DNA from: Arthrobacter sp. Soil764 | GTDB lineage: Bacteria; Actinomycetota; Actinomycetes; Actinomycetales; Micrococcaceae | DNA length: 64,000 bases | Direction: 5' to 3' | Assembly (NCBI RefSeq): GCF_001428075.1 | Contig: NZ_LMSI01000001.1 | Location: 32,516-96,515, forward strand | Part shown: piece after piece, positions 36,141-44,861 of the stretch | Position numbering within the stretch: the stretch's first letter is position 1 | Layout: every line of letters begins with the position of its first letter | Notes under the pieces: generated by a model | What the model was told of the DNA's origin: nothing | What the model saw: the letters and a program-made list of their open reading frames with translations, nothing else | Database searches by the model: none | Program-made: the position numbers and the translations under genes

Positions 36141-36560
36141 ATGACTGAACAGCCTGCGCACACGGACCTCCAGCCGCTCAACGACCTCGAAGAGAAGCTC
36201 GCAACCGGCGGACAGCCTGACGCGAACCCTGTGGACGTCATCCTGTCGTTCCTGAACAGCGAGGTCTACATCATCAGCTCGGACACGGTGGAGGGCATGG
36301 ACTCCCAGGTGGAGCCCCTGGTTCTTGCCAACGCCGACGGCGACCCCGTCCTCGCCGTCTTCTCTCACCCGAGCAGGGTGGACCAGCAGTACCTCGAAGC
36401 TGCACCCAATGTGCTGGGCACGCAGGGTGCAGCCATCATCGCCAACCTTGGCGATGAACTCGGCATGGTGATCAACCCCGGTGCTGCCTACGGTTTCGAA
36501 ATCAATCCGGAAGGCGTGGCCAACATCCGGCGCGACTTCAAGCGCGCTGACGAGCAATAA
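36141..36560 (+). CDS. SseB N-terminal domain-like protein
   Basis: A 139-residue soluble protein resembling the SseB N-terminal domain (a segment of VEPLVLANADGDPVLAVFSHPSR type followed by INPGAAYGFEINPEGV). No catalytic motif is evident and the role is unknown. It sits between topA and ppx on the same strand, 7 nt before the ppx start, so it is probably co-transcribed with ppx. The 135 nt after topA hold nothing I can name. Confidence 0.75.
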   Translation: MTEQPAHTDLQPLNDLEEKLATGGQPDANPVDVILSFLNSEVYIISSDTVEGMDSQVEPLVLANADGDPVLAVFSHPSRVDQQYLEAAPNVLGTQGAAIIANLGDELGMVINPGAAYGFEINPEGVANIRRDFKRADEQ

Positions 36561-36567
36561 TGTCCCC

Positions 36568-37557
36568 ATGCGTCTAGGCGTCCTCGATATTGGTTCCAAC
36601 ACTGTCCATCTGCTCCTGGTGGATGCCCATCCCGGCGCGCAGCCGGTCCCTTTCGCGTCCCATAAGCGGCCGCTGTCCCTGGTGCAGTACCTTGAGCCGG
36701 ATGGCAGCATCAGTGACGAGGGCCAGCACGAGCTGACCGAGTTCGTGCTGGAAGCGTGGGAATTCGCTGCCCGGCACAAGGCCGAGGACCTGCTGGCTTT
36801 CTGTACGTCAGCCATCCGCGAGGCCACCAATGGCCCCGCAGTGCTGGCCCGGGTCAAGCACGAAACCACGGTCACCCTCCAGGAACTGACCGGCAGCGAA
36901 GAAGCCTCCATGACGTTCTTCGCGGTGCGGCGCTGGCACGGCTGGGGCGCCGGGCCCATTCTGAACCTGGACATCGGCGGCGGTTCCTTTGAAATGGCTT
37001 TCGGCCAGGACGAGCTTCCCGAGGTGGCCACCTCCGTGCCGCTTGGCGCCAGCCGCCTCACCCGGGACTGGCTCGCGGAGGATCCGCCGTCGGCCAAGAG
37101 CGTGAAGGAACTCCGGCGCTACATTAGGGCCACGCTCAAGCCCGCCGTCCGCGAATTTGACGGCCTGGGCCGGGCCAACGTGGTGGCCGGAACCTCCAAG
37201 ACTTTCCGGTCCCTGGCCCGGATCGCCGGTGCCGCCCCCAGCGCGGAGGGTCCGTACGTCAAACGGGAACTGCACGCCTCGGACCTGGGCATCTGGACCC
37301 AGCGGATCTCGGCCATGAGCTCGGAGGACCGGCTGCACCTTCCCGGCGTCTCGGAGGCCCGGGCCCACCAGCTCCTGGCCGGCGCGCTGGTGGCCGAGGC
37401 CGCCCTGGAGATGTTCAAGTTCAAGAAGCTCCGCATCTGCCCGTGGGCACTGCGTGAGGGACTGATCCTCCGGCGCCTGGACCAGCTGGTATTTTCCGGT
37501 CCGCTGGAGCCCGCACCGCACGTGGCGGCCCCGCCGTCTGTGGAAGCGACGGTTTAG
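36568..37557 (+). CDS. ppx: Exopolyphosphatase / Ppx-GppA family phosphatase
   Basis: Hydrolyses polyphosphate or pppGpp. It has 329 residues, the short actinobacterial form consisting of the two actin-like domains: phosphate loop 1 LDIGSNTVHLLL (residues 6-17), FCTSAIREA, the catalytic Glu region TGSEEASMTFFAV, and phosphate loop 2 LDIGGGSFEM. The ATG at 36568 is 7 nt after the SseB-like gene. It lacks the C-terminal HD-like domain of enterobacterial Ppx. Confidence 0.92.
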   Translation: MRLGVLDIGSNTVHLLLVDAHPGAQPVPFASHKRPLSLVQYLEPDGSISDEGQHELTEFVLEAWEFAARHKAEDLLAFCTSAIREATNGPAVLARVKHETTVTLQELTGSEEASMTFFAVRRWHGWGAGPILNLDIGGGSFEMAFGQDELPEVATSVPLGASRLTRDWLAEDPPSAKSVKELRRYIRATLKPAVREFDGLGRANVVAGTSKTFRSLARIAGAAPSAEGPYVKRELHASDLGIWTQRISAMSSEDRLHLPGVSEARAHQLLAGALVAEAALEMFKFKKLRICPWALREGLILRRLDQLVFSGPLEPAPHVAAPPSVEATV

Positions 37558-37785
37558 CCGGCCCGCAACGCCTGGTCCGTTAAAAGCGGAAGCACCGGGG
37601 CGGGCAACAGGAAAATGGGGAAAACCTGTCGCCTCGCCGCCGGTGCCCTGGCAGGCATCCCCATGCCTGCCGCATCACTCGCACCCTCAATGAGGTAATA
37701 ACTACGTTAGGACCCCAAGTTGTGTGCTGCCTGCGCCCAACATGGGAGTTGCCTGTGAATGCGTGCGAACTGCAATGATGGAGGC

Positions 37786-38619
37786 ATGAGCAACCGAATC
37801 GCATTCCTTGGCTGTGGATCCATGAACGAGGCCATTCTTGGCGGCCTGCTGGAGGCCGGAACAGATCCGGCGGATGTGGTGGCAACGGTCCGCCGGGCCG
37901 GCCGGGCCTCGGAACTGGCCGCCCGGTACCACGGGATCACTGCGATCGCCGGTGAGGAAGAACCCGACAACAACAGGCAGGCCACCAAGGGAGCCGCCGT
38001 CGTCATCCTCGGCGTGAAACCTGTGGGCATCACGGACCTGGCCCGGGAAATCAGCCCCGCCCTTACGCCCGACACTGTGGTGGTCAGCGTGGCCGCCGCC
38101 GTCTCCATCGCCCAGCTGGAGGCAGCCCTGCCGCCCGGGCAGCCGGTGATCAGGACCATGCCCAATACGCCGGCAAAACTCGGCCGCGGCGTGGTGTCCG
38201 TCTCGCCCGGAACCCACTGCACCCCTGGGCAGCTGCAGAAGGTCAAGGAGATCCTGAAGGGGGCCGGGACCGTGGTGGAGGTCCCTGAAGAGCAGGTGGA
38301 CGCGCTCTCCGCGATCAGCGGGTCCGGCCCGGCCTATGCGTTCTACCTGGCCGAGGCCATGGCGTCGGCAGGGGAGGAGCTGGGCCTGGACCGCGAGCTG
38401 TCTCTGTTGCTGGCCCGTGAAACGGTGGCCGGCGCCGGCCTCATGCTCGCCGAGCCGGGGGCAGACCCCACTGCGCTACGCCGGGCCGTGACCAGCCCCA
38501 ACGGAACCACCGAACGGGCCATCGCTACCTTCGACGAACAGGGCATCCCTGCCATCATCGCCGCCGGGGCCCGGGCCGCAGCCAACCGGGCAGCGGAGAT
38601 CACCAAACAGTTGGGTTAA
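37786..38619 (+). CDS. proC: Pyrroline-5-carboxylate reductase
   Basis: Last step of proline synthesis, NADPH-dependent. It has 277 residues with an N-terminal Rossmann fold (IAFLGCGSMNEA) and the ProC signature region GAGLMLAEPGADPTALRRAV followed by VTSPNGTTERAI near the C-terminus. The ATG at 37786 is preceded by GGAGG only 1 nt away, too close to be a normal ribosome site. Its TAA overlaps, tail to tail, the TAA of the convergent trkA gene (38616-38619). Confidence 0.95.
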   Translation: MSNRIAFLGCGSMNEAILGGLLEAGTDPADVVATVRRAGRASELAARYHGITAIAGEEEPDNNRQATKGAAVVILGVKPVGITDLAREISPALTPDTVVVSVAAAVSIAQLEAALPPGQPVIRTMPNTPAKLGRGVVSVSPGTHCTPGQLQKVKEILKGAGTVVEVPEEQVDALSAISGSGPAYAFYLAEAMASAGEELGLDRELSLLLARETVAGAGLMLAEPGADPTALRRAVTSPNGTTERAIATFDEQGIPAIIAAGARAAANRAAEITKQLG

Positions 38620-39302
38620 GGGCGCGCGGCGAACCGTTCCAGCAGGTCCACGTGGCCGGAAACGATCAGCATGTCCCGGGAGGACACTTTGGTCTCCGGG
38701 CGGGCGTAGGTGAAGTCCTCGCCCGGGGACTTAACACCCACAATGGTCACGCCGTATTTGGACCGGACCTTTGACTCGTCCAGGGTGAACCCCACCGTTT
38801 CGCGCGGCGGGTACATCTTCACGATGGCGAAGTCGTCGTCGAACTCGATGAAGTCCAGCATGCGCCCGGACACCAGGTGCGCGGCGCGGACACCGGCGTC
38901 GGCTTCCGGATAGATCACGTGGTTGGCGCCGATCCGGGTCAGGATCTTGCCGTGCGACGGGGTGATGGCCTTGACCCACAGGTGCTCGATGCCGAGGTCC
39001 ACCAGGTTGACGGTGATCAGCACCGAGGACTCAATGGAGGTGCCGACGCCCACCACGGCGGAGCTGAACTCCTGGGCACCGAGTTGGCGCAGCGCATCGA
39101 TGTTGGTGGCGTCGGCCTCCACCACGTGGGTCAGGAGGGGCGCCCATTTCTGCACCAGGTTCCGGTCCCGCTCAATGGCCAGGACTTCCCGGCCCTGCTT
39201 CACCAGCTGCTCTGCCGTGGATGATCCGAAGCGGCCCAGCCCGATGACCAGTACCGGGGCGTTGTGGGCGGGGCGCCGGGCGGCGTCTGTGGAACTAGCC
39301 AA
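38616..39302 (-). CDS. TrkA/KtrA-type potassium uptake regulatory subunit
   Basis: A 228-residue cytoplasmic gating subunit. The RCK_N domain has the nucleotide fold VIGLGRFGSSTAEQL (about 19-33) and Glu at the end of strand 2 (LAIERD). The RCK_C domain follows from about residue 140. It binds NAD(H) or ATP/ADP in the family and controls the membrane partner encoded next to it. Operon order on the minus strand is membrane subunit then this gene, with an 8-nt overlap. Confidence 0.92.
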   Translation of the reverse strand: MASSTDAARRPAHNAPVLVIGLGRFGSSTAEQLVKQGREVLAIERDRNLVQKWAPLLTHVVEADATNIDALRQLGAQEFSSAVVGVGTSIESSVLITVNLVDLGIEHLWVKAITPSHGKILTRIGANHVIYPEADAGVRAAHLVSGRMLDFIEFDDDFAIVKMYPPRETVGFTLDESKVRSKYGVTIVGVKSPGEDFTYARPETKVSSRDMLIVSGHVDLLERFAARP

Positions 39303-40728
39303 TGATCGGCCTCTCTTCGGGGTAGTGGTACAACTGGCTGCGCTGGCGCAGGGCCAGGGCAGCGGCGAGGGTAACGGTACCCACGCGGCCGGCGAACATC
39401 AGCGCGGTGAGGACGTAAACGCCGGCTGGCGGCACCTCGGCGCTCAGGTTGGTGCTGAGTCCCACCGTGGCGAACGCGGAGATGGTTTCGAACAGTACGC
39501 GGTCAAGCGACTGGCCGCTGATATGCAGCAGCAGGAAGGCCGACACGGACACCAGGGTGGCGCCGGCCACGATCACGGAGATGGCCACCCGCATGCTGCC
39601 CTGGGGGATGGTCCTGCCGTAGACCTTAACGTCGGCGTCGCCACGGGCTTCGGCGACGATGGCCAGGAACATTACGGCGATGGTGGTTACCTTGATGCCG
39701 CCGGCCGTGGATGCGGAGCCCCCGCCGGCAAACATCAGGGCGTCGGTCAGCAGCATGGTGGTGGAATCCATCAGGTTCTGGTCCACCAGGTTGAACCCGC
39801 CGGAACGCGTCATCACCGACGCGAAAAGCGCGTGCGTAATCTTGTCGCCCATGCTCATGGAGCCGATGGTCCTTGGGTTGTCCCACTCCATCAGCGCCCA
39901 GAGGAAGGCGCCCGCAGCCAGGAGGATCAGGGAAACCTGGATGGTGAGCTTGGTGTGGAGGTTCCACTTCTTCCAGTTCAGGCCGTTCTGCTGCAGGACC
40001 ATCACCACGGGGAACCCCAGGCTGCCCATGAAGACGCCCACCATGAGGGGGATGAGGATCCAGAGGTCCGTCTCGTAGGGGACAATGCCGTCCGAGTGGG
40101 GCGTGAAACCGGCATTGTTGAAGGACGAGATGCCGTAGAAGACGCCGTGCCAGACCGACTGCCAGAACGGCTCACCGAGGGTCAGGAACCGGGGAATCAA
40201 TGCCAGCGCCAGGACACCCTCGATGACCACGGACGTGGTGATGACGATCCGCAGCAGGGTGCCGACCTCGCCCAGGCGGCCGGCGTTGTTCATGGACTCC
40301 GCTGCGATGATCTTGCCCCGGACACCCAGCCGCTTGCTCACCATCAATGCCAGCAACGACGCCAGGGTCAGGGTGCCCAGGCCGCCGATGAAGATGCCCA
40401 CCAGGATCACCAGTTGGCCAAAGAAGGACCAGTGGACCGCCGTCGACACCACCGTGAGTCCCGTAACGCACACCGCTGAGACCGCCGTGAAGAGCGCCTG
40501 GTGGATGGGCGTGGGGGTTCCGTCAGCTGAGGAGACCGGCAGGGACAGCAGGAACGTGAATACCGTGCAGACGGCGGCGAACGCCGTCAGCGCCAGCCGG
40601 GCGGGGGTGGTGTTGGCGATATCGTCAATGAAGTCCCGCAGCCGCGTGAGGACCCAGAGGCCCTCCCGTTCCTGGGCCGGGGGGTGCCAGGCGGCCGGTG
40701 TCCGGGGCCTCGACTGGCTCTGCGTCAT
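39295..40728 (-). CDS. TrkH/KtrB-type potassium transporter membrane subunit
   Basis: A 477-residue potassium translocating subunit. Four repeated M1-P-M2 units give eight or more helices; selectivity-filter-like glycine turns appear at SAVCVTGLT, SFNNAGF, RSGGFN and AFATVGLS, the KtrB/TrkH arrangement. The ATG at 40728 (MTQSQSRP) has a GAGGAAAA Shine-Dalgarno; the open frame upstream is not coding-like. It forms a two-gene operon with the RCK subunit. Confidence 0.93.
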   Translation of the reverse strand: MTQSQSRPRTPAAWHPPAQEREGLWVLTRLRDFIDDIANTTPARLALTAFAAVCTVFTFLLSLPVSSADGTPTPIHQALFTAVSAVCVTGLTVVSTAVHWSFFGQLVILVGIFIGGLGTLTLASLLALMVSKRLGVRGKIIAAESMNNAGRLGEVGTLLRIVITTSVVIEGVLALALIPRFLTLGEPFWQSVWHGVFYGISSFNNAGFTPHSDGIVPYETDLWILIPLMVGVFMGSLGFPVVMVLQQNGLNWKKWNLHTKLTIQVSLILLAAGAFLWALMEWDNPRTIGSMSMGDKITHALFASVMTRSGGFNLVDQNLMDSTTMLLTDALMFAGGGSASTAGGIKVTTIAVMFLAIVAEARGDADVKVYGRTIPQGSMRVAISVIVAGATLVSVSAFLLLHISGQSLDRVLFETISAFATVGLSTNLSAEVPPAGVYVLTALMFAGRVGTVTLAAALALRQRSQLYHYPEERPIIG

Positions 40729-40831
40729 GTGTGGCTTTTCCTCGGTTGAAACGGCTTCCCCCAGTAGTAAACCACTAAAGCCCGCGTCATGGCCGGTGGG
40801 CGGCAGCGCGGGCTCGGGTAGCCTGTGATTG

Positions 40832-42043
40832 ATGACATACCTGCCCGGCCTCAGCCAGCCCGCGCCGCCAACGATGGTGGCGTGGAGTCCTGACATGACA
40901 GCCTACAACTTTGGTCCGGGCCATCCCATGGCGCCGGAACGGATGGACCTCACGGCCCGCCTGGCCCGCAGCCTGGGGCTCTTCGACCTGGACCATGTTG
41001 ATGTTGCAGCTCCGGACGTGGCCTCTGACGCTGAGCTGCAGTCCGTCCACTCGCCGGATTACGTCGCGGCGGTCCGCCGGGTCAGTGCTGACCCCTCCCA
41101 ACCGGACGAGTCCCGGGGGCTGGGTACTGAGGATGATCCCGCGTTTGCCGGCATGCATGAGGCCGCGGCGCGCCTGGCCGGGGGATCCCTGCTGGCGGCA
41201 ACCCGGGTGCTGGAGGGATCGGCCGTCCATGCCGTCAACTTCGGCGGCGGGATGCACCACGCGGCCAGGGGCCGCGCCAGCGGATTCTGCATCTACAACG
41301 ACGCCGCCGTCGCGGTGCAGAAGCTGCTCGACGGCGGCCTGCGCAAGGTGGCCTACATCGACGTCGATGCCCATCACGGGGACGGCACCCAGAACATCTT
41401 CTGGGACGATCCCCGCGTCCTCACGCTGTCGCTGCACGAAACCGGGCTGACCCTCTTTCCGGGGACCGGGTTCGCCAACGAGATCGGCGGCCCCGCAGCC
41501 GAAGGCACTGCGGTGAACGTGGCCCTGCCCGCAGGTACCGGGGACGCCGGCTGGCTGCGCGCCTTCTACGCCGTGGTGCCGCAACTGGTGGGTGCCTTCG
41601 AGCCCGAGGTCATCGTGAGCCAGCATGGCTGCGACTCGCACCGGAGTGATCCTTTGACGCACCTCAATCTCAGCGTGGACGGACAGCGCGAGGCCGCGAA
41701 CGCCGTCGGGCATCTGGCCGAACGCTACTGCGGCGGACGGTGGATCGCCACCGGCGGCGGGGGCTACAACGTGCTGGACGTGGTGCCGCGGGCCTGGACC
41801 CACCTGGTGGCCATTGCGGCCGGACGGCCCGTGCCGCTGCGAACGCCCGTGCCCGGGGACTGGCGGCAGTACGTCGCGGAGAAGTTCGGCAGGGATGCTC
41901 CGGCCCTGATGGGGGACGATGTAGAGCTGTGGTGGCGGTCCTGGGAAGTGGGCTTCGACCCCAACGACGCCGTGGACCGCAGTGTCATGGCAACCCGCAA
42001 GGCGGTGTTCCCGCTGCACGGGCTGGACCCCTGGTTCGACTAG
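40832..42043 (+). CDS. acuC: AcuC-like histone-deacetylase-family protein
   Basis: A zinc-dependent lysine deacetylase homologue of 403 residues. Key residues are kept: the His142-His143 pair in GGGMHHAARG, and metal-binding Asp177, Asp179 and His181 in YIDVDAHHGDG, with SQHGCDSHRSDPLTHL and GGGGYN later in the chain. In Bacillus, AcuC reactivates acetylated acetyl-CoA synthetase, so the Acs at 12879-14900 is a plausible target. The ATG at 40832 is preceded at 7 nt by TAGCCT (40819-40824), suggesting a leaderless transcript. Confidence 0.9.
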   Translation: MTYLPGLSQPAPPTMVAWSPDMTAYNFGPGHPMAPERMDLTARLARSLGLFDLDHVDVAAPDVASDAELQSVHSPDYVAAVRRVSADPSQPDESRGLGTEDDPAFAGMHEAAARLAGGSLLAATRVLEGSAVHAVNFGGGMHHAARGRASGFCIYNDAAVAVQKLLDGGLRKVAYIDVDAHHGDGTQNIFWDDPRVLTLSLHETGLTLFPGTGFANEIGGPAAEGTAVNVALPAGTGDAGWLRAFYAVVPQLVGAFEPEVIVSQHGCDSHRSDPLTHLNLSVDGQREAANAVGHLAERYCGGRWIATGGGGYNVLDVVPRAWTHLVAIAAGRPVPLRTPVPGDWRQYVAEKFGRDAPALMGDDVELWWRSWEVGFDPNDAVDRSVMATRKAVFPLHGLDPWFD

Positions 42044-42067
42044 GTTTCCGGGCGGCCGAAATAGTTG

Positions 42068-42083
42068 ATGCCTTTCGAGGCAT
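42068..42083. promoter_or_regulatory. Palindrome upstream of the ArsR-family gene
   Basis: ATGCCTTTCGAGGCAT is a perfect 6+4+6 inverted repeat 20 nt before the ATG of the ArsR gene. The -10 box TAGGGT (42091-42096) lies 7 nt before the same ATG, so the palindrome falls in the -35/-10 spacer, where an autorepressor would bind. Assignment to the ArsR protein is inference. Confidence 0.45.
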
Positions 42084-42103
42084 ATGTCGCTAGGGTGGGA
42101 GGC

Positions 42104-42745
42104 ATGGTGACAGACGACGTATTTGCCGTCATAGCGGAATCCACCCGGCGGGACATCCTGGTGGCCCTTAGGGCAGGAGACAAGGCCGTGGGGGAGTTGG
42201 TGGAGGAACTGGCTGCCAGTCAGCCCACTATTTCCAAGCACCTTAAAGTCCTCCGTGAGGCACAGCTGGTCAGCATGCGCGCGCAGGGCCAGAAGCGGTA
42301 CTACGCCTTGAACCGGGGGCCGCTGGAGGGGATCGCCAGCTGGCTGGAGACGTTCGACGTCGGCCCTGGCGCCAATGCCGCCGTGTCACCGGCCAGCCAT
42401 GATGTGACGGCCCCGGAGCAGGCGGCCCCCGCCCCGGCAGTCGCCGCCCACCTTAGGGAAGCAGTCGCAGCCGCGGCCCCCTCGTTGCCGCACCCGGCCG
42501 GCCCGTCCGCCGCGGAAAGGCCCGCGGCGCCGCGGCCGGCCCGGGAGGAAGTCCCCGCGCCCGTCCTGGTGCGGGAGGGCGCCGAGCTGAGTCCCGCCGT
42601 CGTGATTCCCGGCGGCACTGCCGCCCCACTGACTGACGACAGCGTCCCGCAGCAGATCGGCCGCACGGTGGGCCGCGCCGCAACGAAGGCGGCGGACCTG
42701 CTGGCCAACCTCCCCAACCTCCCAAAGTTCGGCCGGAAGAAGTAG
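42104..42745 (+). CDS. ArsR/SmtB-family regulator with long disordered tail
   Basis: A 213-residue protein. The first 95 residues form an ArsR winged helix (ESTRRDILVALR, then LAASQPTISKHLKVLREAQLV and KRYYALN), without metal-binding Cys clusters. The remaining 110 residues are Ala/Pro-rich and end in a short amphipathic, basic helix (AATKAADLLANLPNLPKFGRKK) that may bind membrane or partner proteins. GGGAGG lies only 1 nt before the ATG, too close for a ribosome site, and TAGGGT 7 nt before it suggests a leaderless mRNA. Sensing ligand unknown. Confidence 0.85.
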   Translation: MVTDDVFAVIAESTRRDILVALRAGDKAVGELVEELAASQPTISKHLKVLREAQLVSMRAQGQKRYYALNRGPLEGIASWLETFDVGPGANAAVSPASHDVTAPEQAAPAPAVAAHLREAVAAAAPSLPHPAGPSAAERPAAPRPAREEVPAPVLVREGAELSPAVVIPGGTAAPLTDDSVPQQIGRTVGRAATKAADLLANLPNLPKFGRKK

Positions 42746-42748
42746 CGC

Positions 42749-44086
42749 TTACTTCGCCAGCAGCCGCACGTGGTCCGGGGTCAGGTCGGAGACCTTGCTG
42801 ACGCCCAGCAGTGCCATGGTCCGTGCCATGTCCTTCTCGAGGATCTGGAGGGTGCGGTCAACCCCGGCCCGTCCGCCGGCCATCAGCCCGTACAGGTAGG
42901 CGCGCCCGATCAGCGTGAAATCGGCGCCGAGGGCCAGCGCCGCCACGATGTCCGCGCCGCTCATGATCCCGGTGTCCAGCATGATGGCGGCATTGCTGTT
43001 GTCTGCCGTGAAGGCCTGCTTGACTTCGGGGAGCAGGTGGAAGGGGATGGGCGCCCGGTCCAGCTGGCGGCCGCCATGGTTGGACAGGACCACGCCGTCG
43101 GCGCCATGGTCAACCACCCCGCGTGCATCCTCCACGGTCTGGATGCCCTTGACCACCAGCTTGCCTTTCCAGGTTTCGCGCAGCCAGTCCAGGTCCTCGA
43201 AGGTGAGGGTGGGGTCGAACATGGAGTTGATGAGGTCCGCCACGGTGCCGGTGTAGCGGGAGAGCGAGGCGAAGGTGAGCGGCTCGTGGGTGAGGAAGTT
43301 GAACCACCAGGCGGGCCGGTAGGAGGCGTCCAGGACGGTCTTGAGGGTCAGGGCCGGCGGGATGGTCATGCCGTTGCGGACGTCCCGGAGGCGGGCGCCG
43401 GCCACAGCTGTGTCGACAGTGACCATGAGGGTGTCGTTGCCGGCCTTGGCAGCACGCTCGATCAGCTCCAGGGAACGATCGCGGTCCGTCCACAGGTAGA
43501 GCTGGAACCAGTTCCGGCCGTTCGGTGCCGCTGCGGCAACATCCTCGATGGACGCGGTACCCATGGTGGACAGGGTGTAGGGGATGCCGGCCGCCTCGGC
43601 CGCCTGCGACCCCGCGTACTCGCCCTCGGACTGCATCATCCGGGTGAATCCCGTGGGGGCAATACCAACGGGAAGCCGTGCTGGCTTGCCCAGGATCTCC
43701 GTGCTGAGATCGATCGCGGAGACGTTGCGCAGGATGCCCGGCCGGAACTCGATGTCCAGGAAGGCCTTGCGGGCGCGGCGGAGGGTGATTTCCTCTTCTG
43801 CAGCGCCATCGGTGTAGTCGAACGGTGCCTGCGGAGTGCGGCGCTTGGCGATGTCGCGCAGCTCCCAGATGGTGCTGGCCCGCTTCAGCCGGGCCTCCCT
43901 GCTGAACTCCGGCTTCTTGAACTGCATCAGCGGCGCAAGGTCAGAGTATTTGGGAACCCGGCGCTTCAGTGCGGCAGGCAGGGCGGACGACGACGGAGCC
44001 CGGGCGGGTGCCGGCGCTGCGGGGATGTCAGTGGCGTCCGGCGCCGGTGTGGTCTCCGGGTTGTTGGGCTGGATGGTGTGGGTCAT
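42749..44086 (-). CDS. lldD: L-lactate dehydrogenase (FMN, alpha-hydroxy-acid oxidase family)
   Basis: Oxidises L-lactate to pyruvate with electrons passed to the respiratory chain. It has 445 residues with an N-terminal Pro/Ala-rich extension of about 40. FMN/substrate residues are kept: [24 protein letters not shown] and the catalytic His337 in SNHGGRQLD. The ATG at 44086 has a strong TAGGAGGAACC Shine-Dalgarno; an upstream in-frame ATG at 44146 lies within the regulator's promoter. It is divergent from the GntR regulator with paired operators between them. Confidence 0.92.
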   Translation of the reverse strand: MTHTIQPNNPETTPAPDATDIPAAPAPARAPSSSALPAALKRRVPKYSDLAPLMQFKKPEFSREARLKRASTIWELRDIAKRRTPQAPFDYTDGAAEEEITLRRARKAFLDIEFRPGILRNVSAIDLSTEILGKPARLPVGIAPTGFTRMMQSEGEYAGSQAAEAAGIPYTLSTMGTASIEDVAAAAPNGRNWFQLYLWTDRDRSLELIERAAKAGNDTLMVTVDTAVAGARLRDVRNGMTIPPALTLKTVLDASYRPAWWFNFLTHEPLTFASLSRYTGTVADLINSMFDPTLTFEDLDWLRETWKGKLVVKGIQTVEDARGVVDHGADGVVLSNHGGRQLDRAPIPFHLLPEVKQAFTADNSNAAIMLDTGIMSGADIVAALALGADFTLIGRAYLYGLMAGGRAGVDRTLQILEKDMARTMALLGVSKVSDLTPDHVRLLAK

Positions 44087-44097
44087 GGTTCCTCCTA

Positions 44098-44135
44098 TGG
44101 TCCAACCACACTCTATGTGATGTGGTCCAACCACA
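44098..44135. promoter_or_regulatory. Paired GntR/FadR-type operators between lldD and its regulator
   Basis: Two copies of TGGTCCAACCA, at 44098-44108 and within the longer palindrome TGTGGTCCAACCACA (44121-44135). The form TGGT-N3-ACCA is the classical FadR/LldR/PdhR-type operator. The centres are 25 bp apart. The second site lies just upstream of the regulator's TAGCAT -10 box (44141-44146); the first lies in the lldD leader next to its Shine-Dalgarno. Dimers at both could repress both genes. Confidence 0.8.
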
Positions 44136-44153
44136 TCAAGTAGCATGGGACCT

Positions 44154-44855
44154 ATGCGTACCCATCAGCTGGTCCTGTCCTGGATCGAGGACCAACTCTC
44201 CGCAGGTCGGTTGGCCGTGGGCGGCAGGCTGCCGGCGGAGCGCACCTTGGCCGAACAGCTCAAGGTTTCCCGCACGTCGGTCCGTGAGGCCATCCGGATC
44301 CTCGAGGCGATGGGGGTGCTCCGCGCGGGCGTCGGGTCCGGGCCCGACGCCGGGACGGTAGTGATTTCGGACCCCACCTCCGCACTGGGCTCTGCCCTTC
44401 GGCTGCACGTGGCCACCCAGCACCTGCCCGTGGCGGACATCGTCGAAACGCGGGTCCTGCTGGAATCATGGGCTGCGGCGAAGGCGCCGCAGGACGCGCC
44501 CGAACTCGATGATGCGGCTGTCCTCCTGGCGGCCATGGATGCCCCGGAAGGCCTGCCAGCCAGGGATTTCCTGGCCCTTGACGTCCGGTTCCACCTGGCC
44601 CTGGCCAACGCCGCAGGCAACACGGTGGTCAGCGCCATGATGGGGTCGCTCCGGGAAGCCATCCAGGGCTACGCGGCCGGACTGACTGCCAACCTGCCGG
44701 ACTGGGAAACCACGGCCTCGCGCTTGCGCGCTGAGCACCACGCCATCCTCGCCGCCGTCAGGAGTGGCGAGGGCGGCCGGGCCGCAGAACTGGTGGCGGC
44801 CCACATCGAGGGGTTCTACGAGGAGGCCGGGCTGGGCTCTGCTAAAGCTGGATGA
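44154..44855 (+). CDS. lldR: GntR/FadR-family regulator of lactate utilisation (LldR-like)
   Basis: A 233-residue repressor with an N-terminal winged helix ([30 protein letters not shown]) and a helical FadR-C ligand domain (FCD) with metal-binding-like Asp/His residues ([14 protein letters not shown]). It is divergent from lldD and flanked by TGGTCCAACCA operators, so lactate is the expected inducer. The ATG at 44154 (MRTHQL) is chosen because TAGCAT ends 7 nt before it; ATG 44145 overlaps that box. Confidence 0.88.
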   Translation: MRTHQLVLSWIEDQLSAGRLAVGGRLPAERTLAEQLKVSRTSVREAIRILEAMGVLRAGVGSGPDAGTVVISDPTSALGSALRLHVATQHLPVADIVETRVLLESWAAAKAPQDAPELDDAAVLLAAMDAPEGLPARDFLALDVRFHLALANAAGNTVVSAMMGSLREAIQGYAAGLTANLPDWETTASRLRAEHHAILAAVRSGEGGRAAELVAAHIEGFYEEAGLGSAKAG

Positions 44856-44861
44856 GAGGGC

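Noticed and set aside
34881..37097. A 738-codon minus-strand open frame opposite topA and ppx
   Set aside because: Shadow of conserved plus-strand genes; composition follows the codon bias of topA and no domain is recognisable.
38923..40479. A 518-codon plus-strand frame opposite trkA/trkH
   Set aside because: Antisense shadow; the minus-strand genes have selectivity-filter and RCK motifs.
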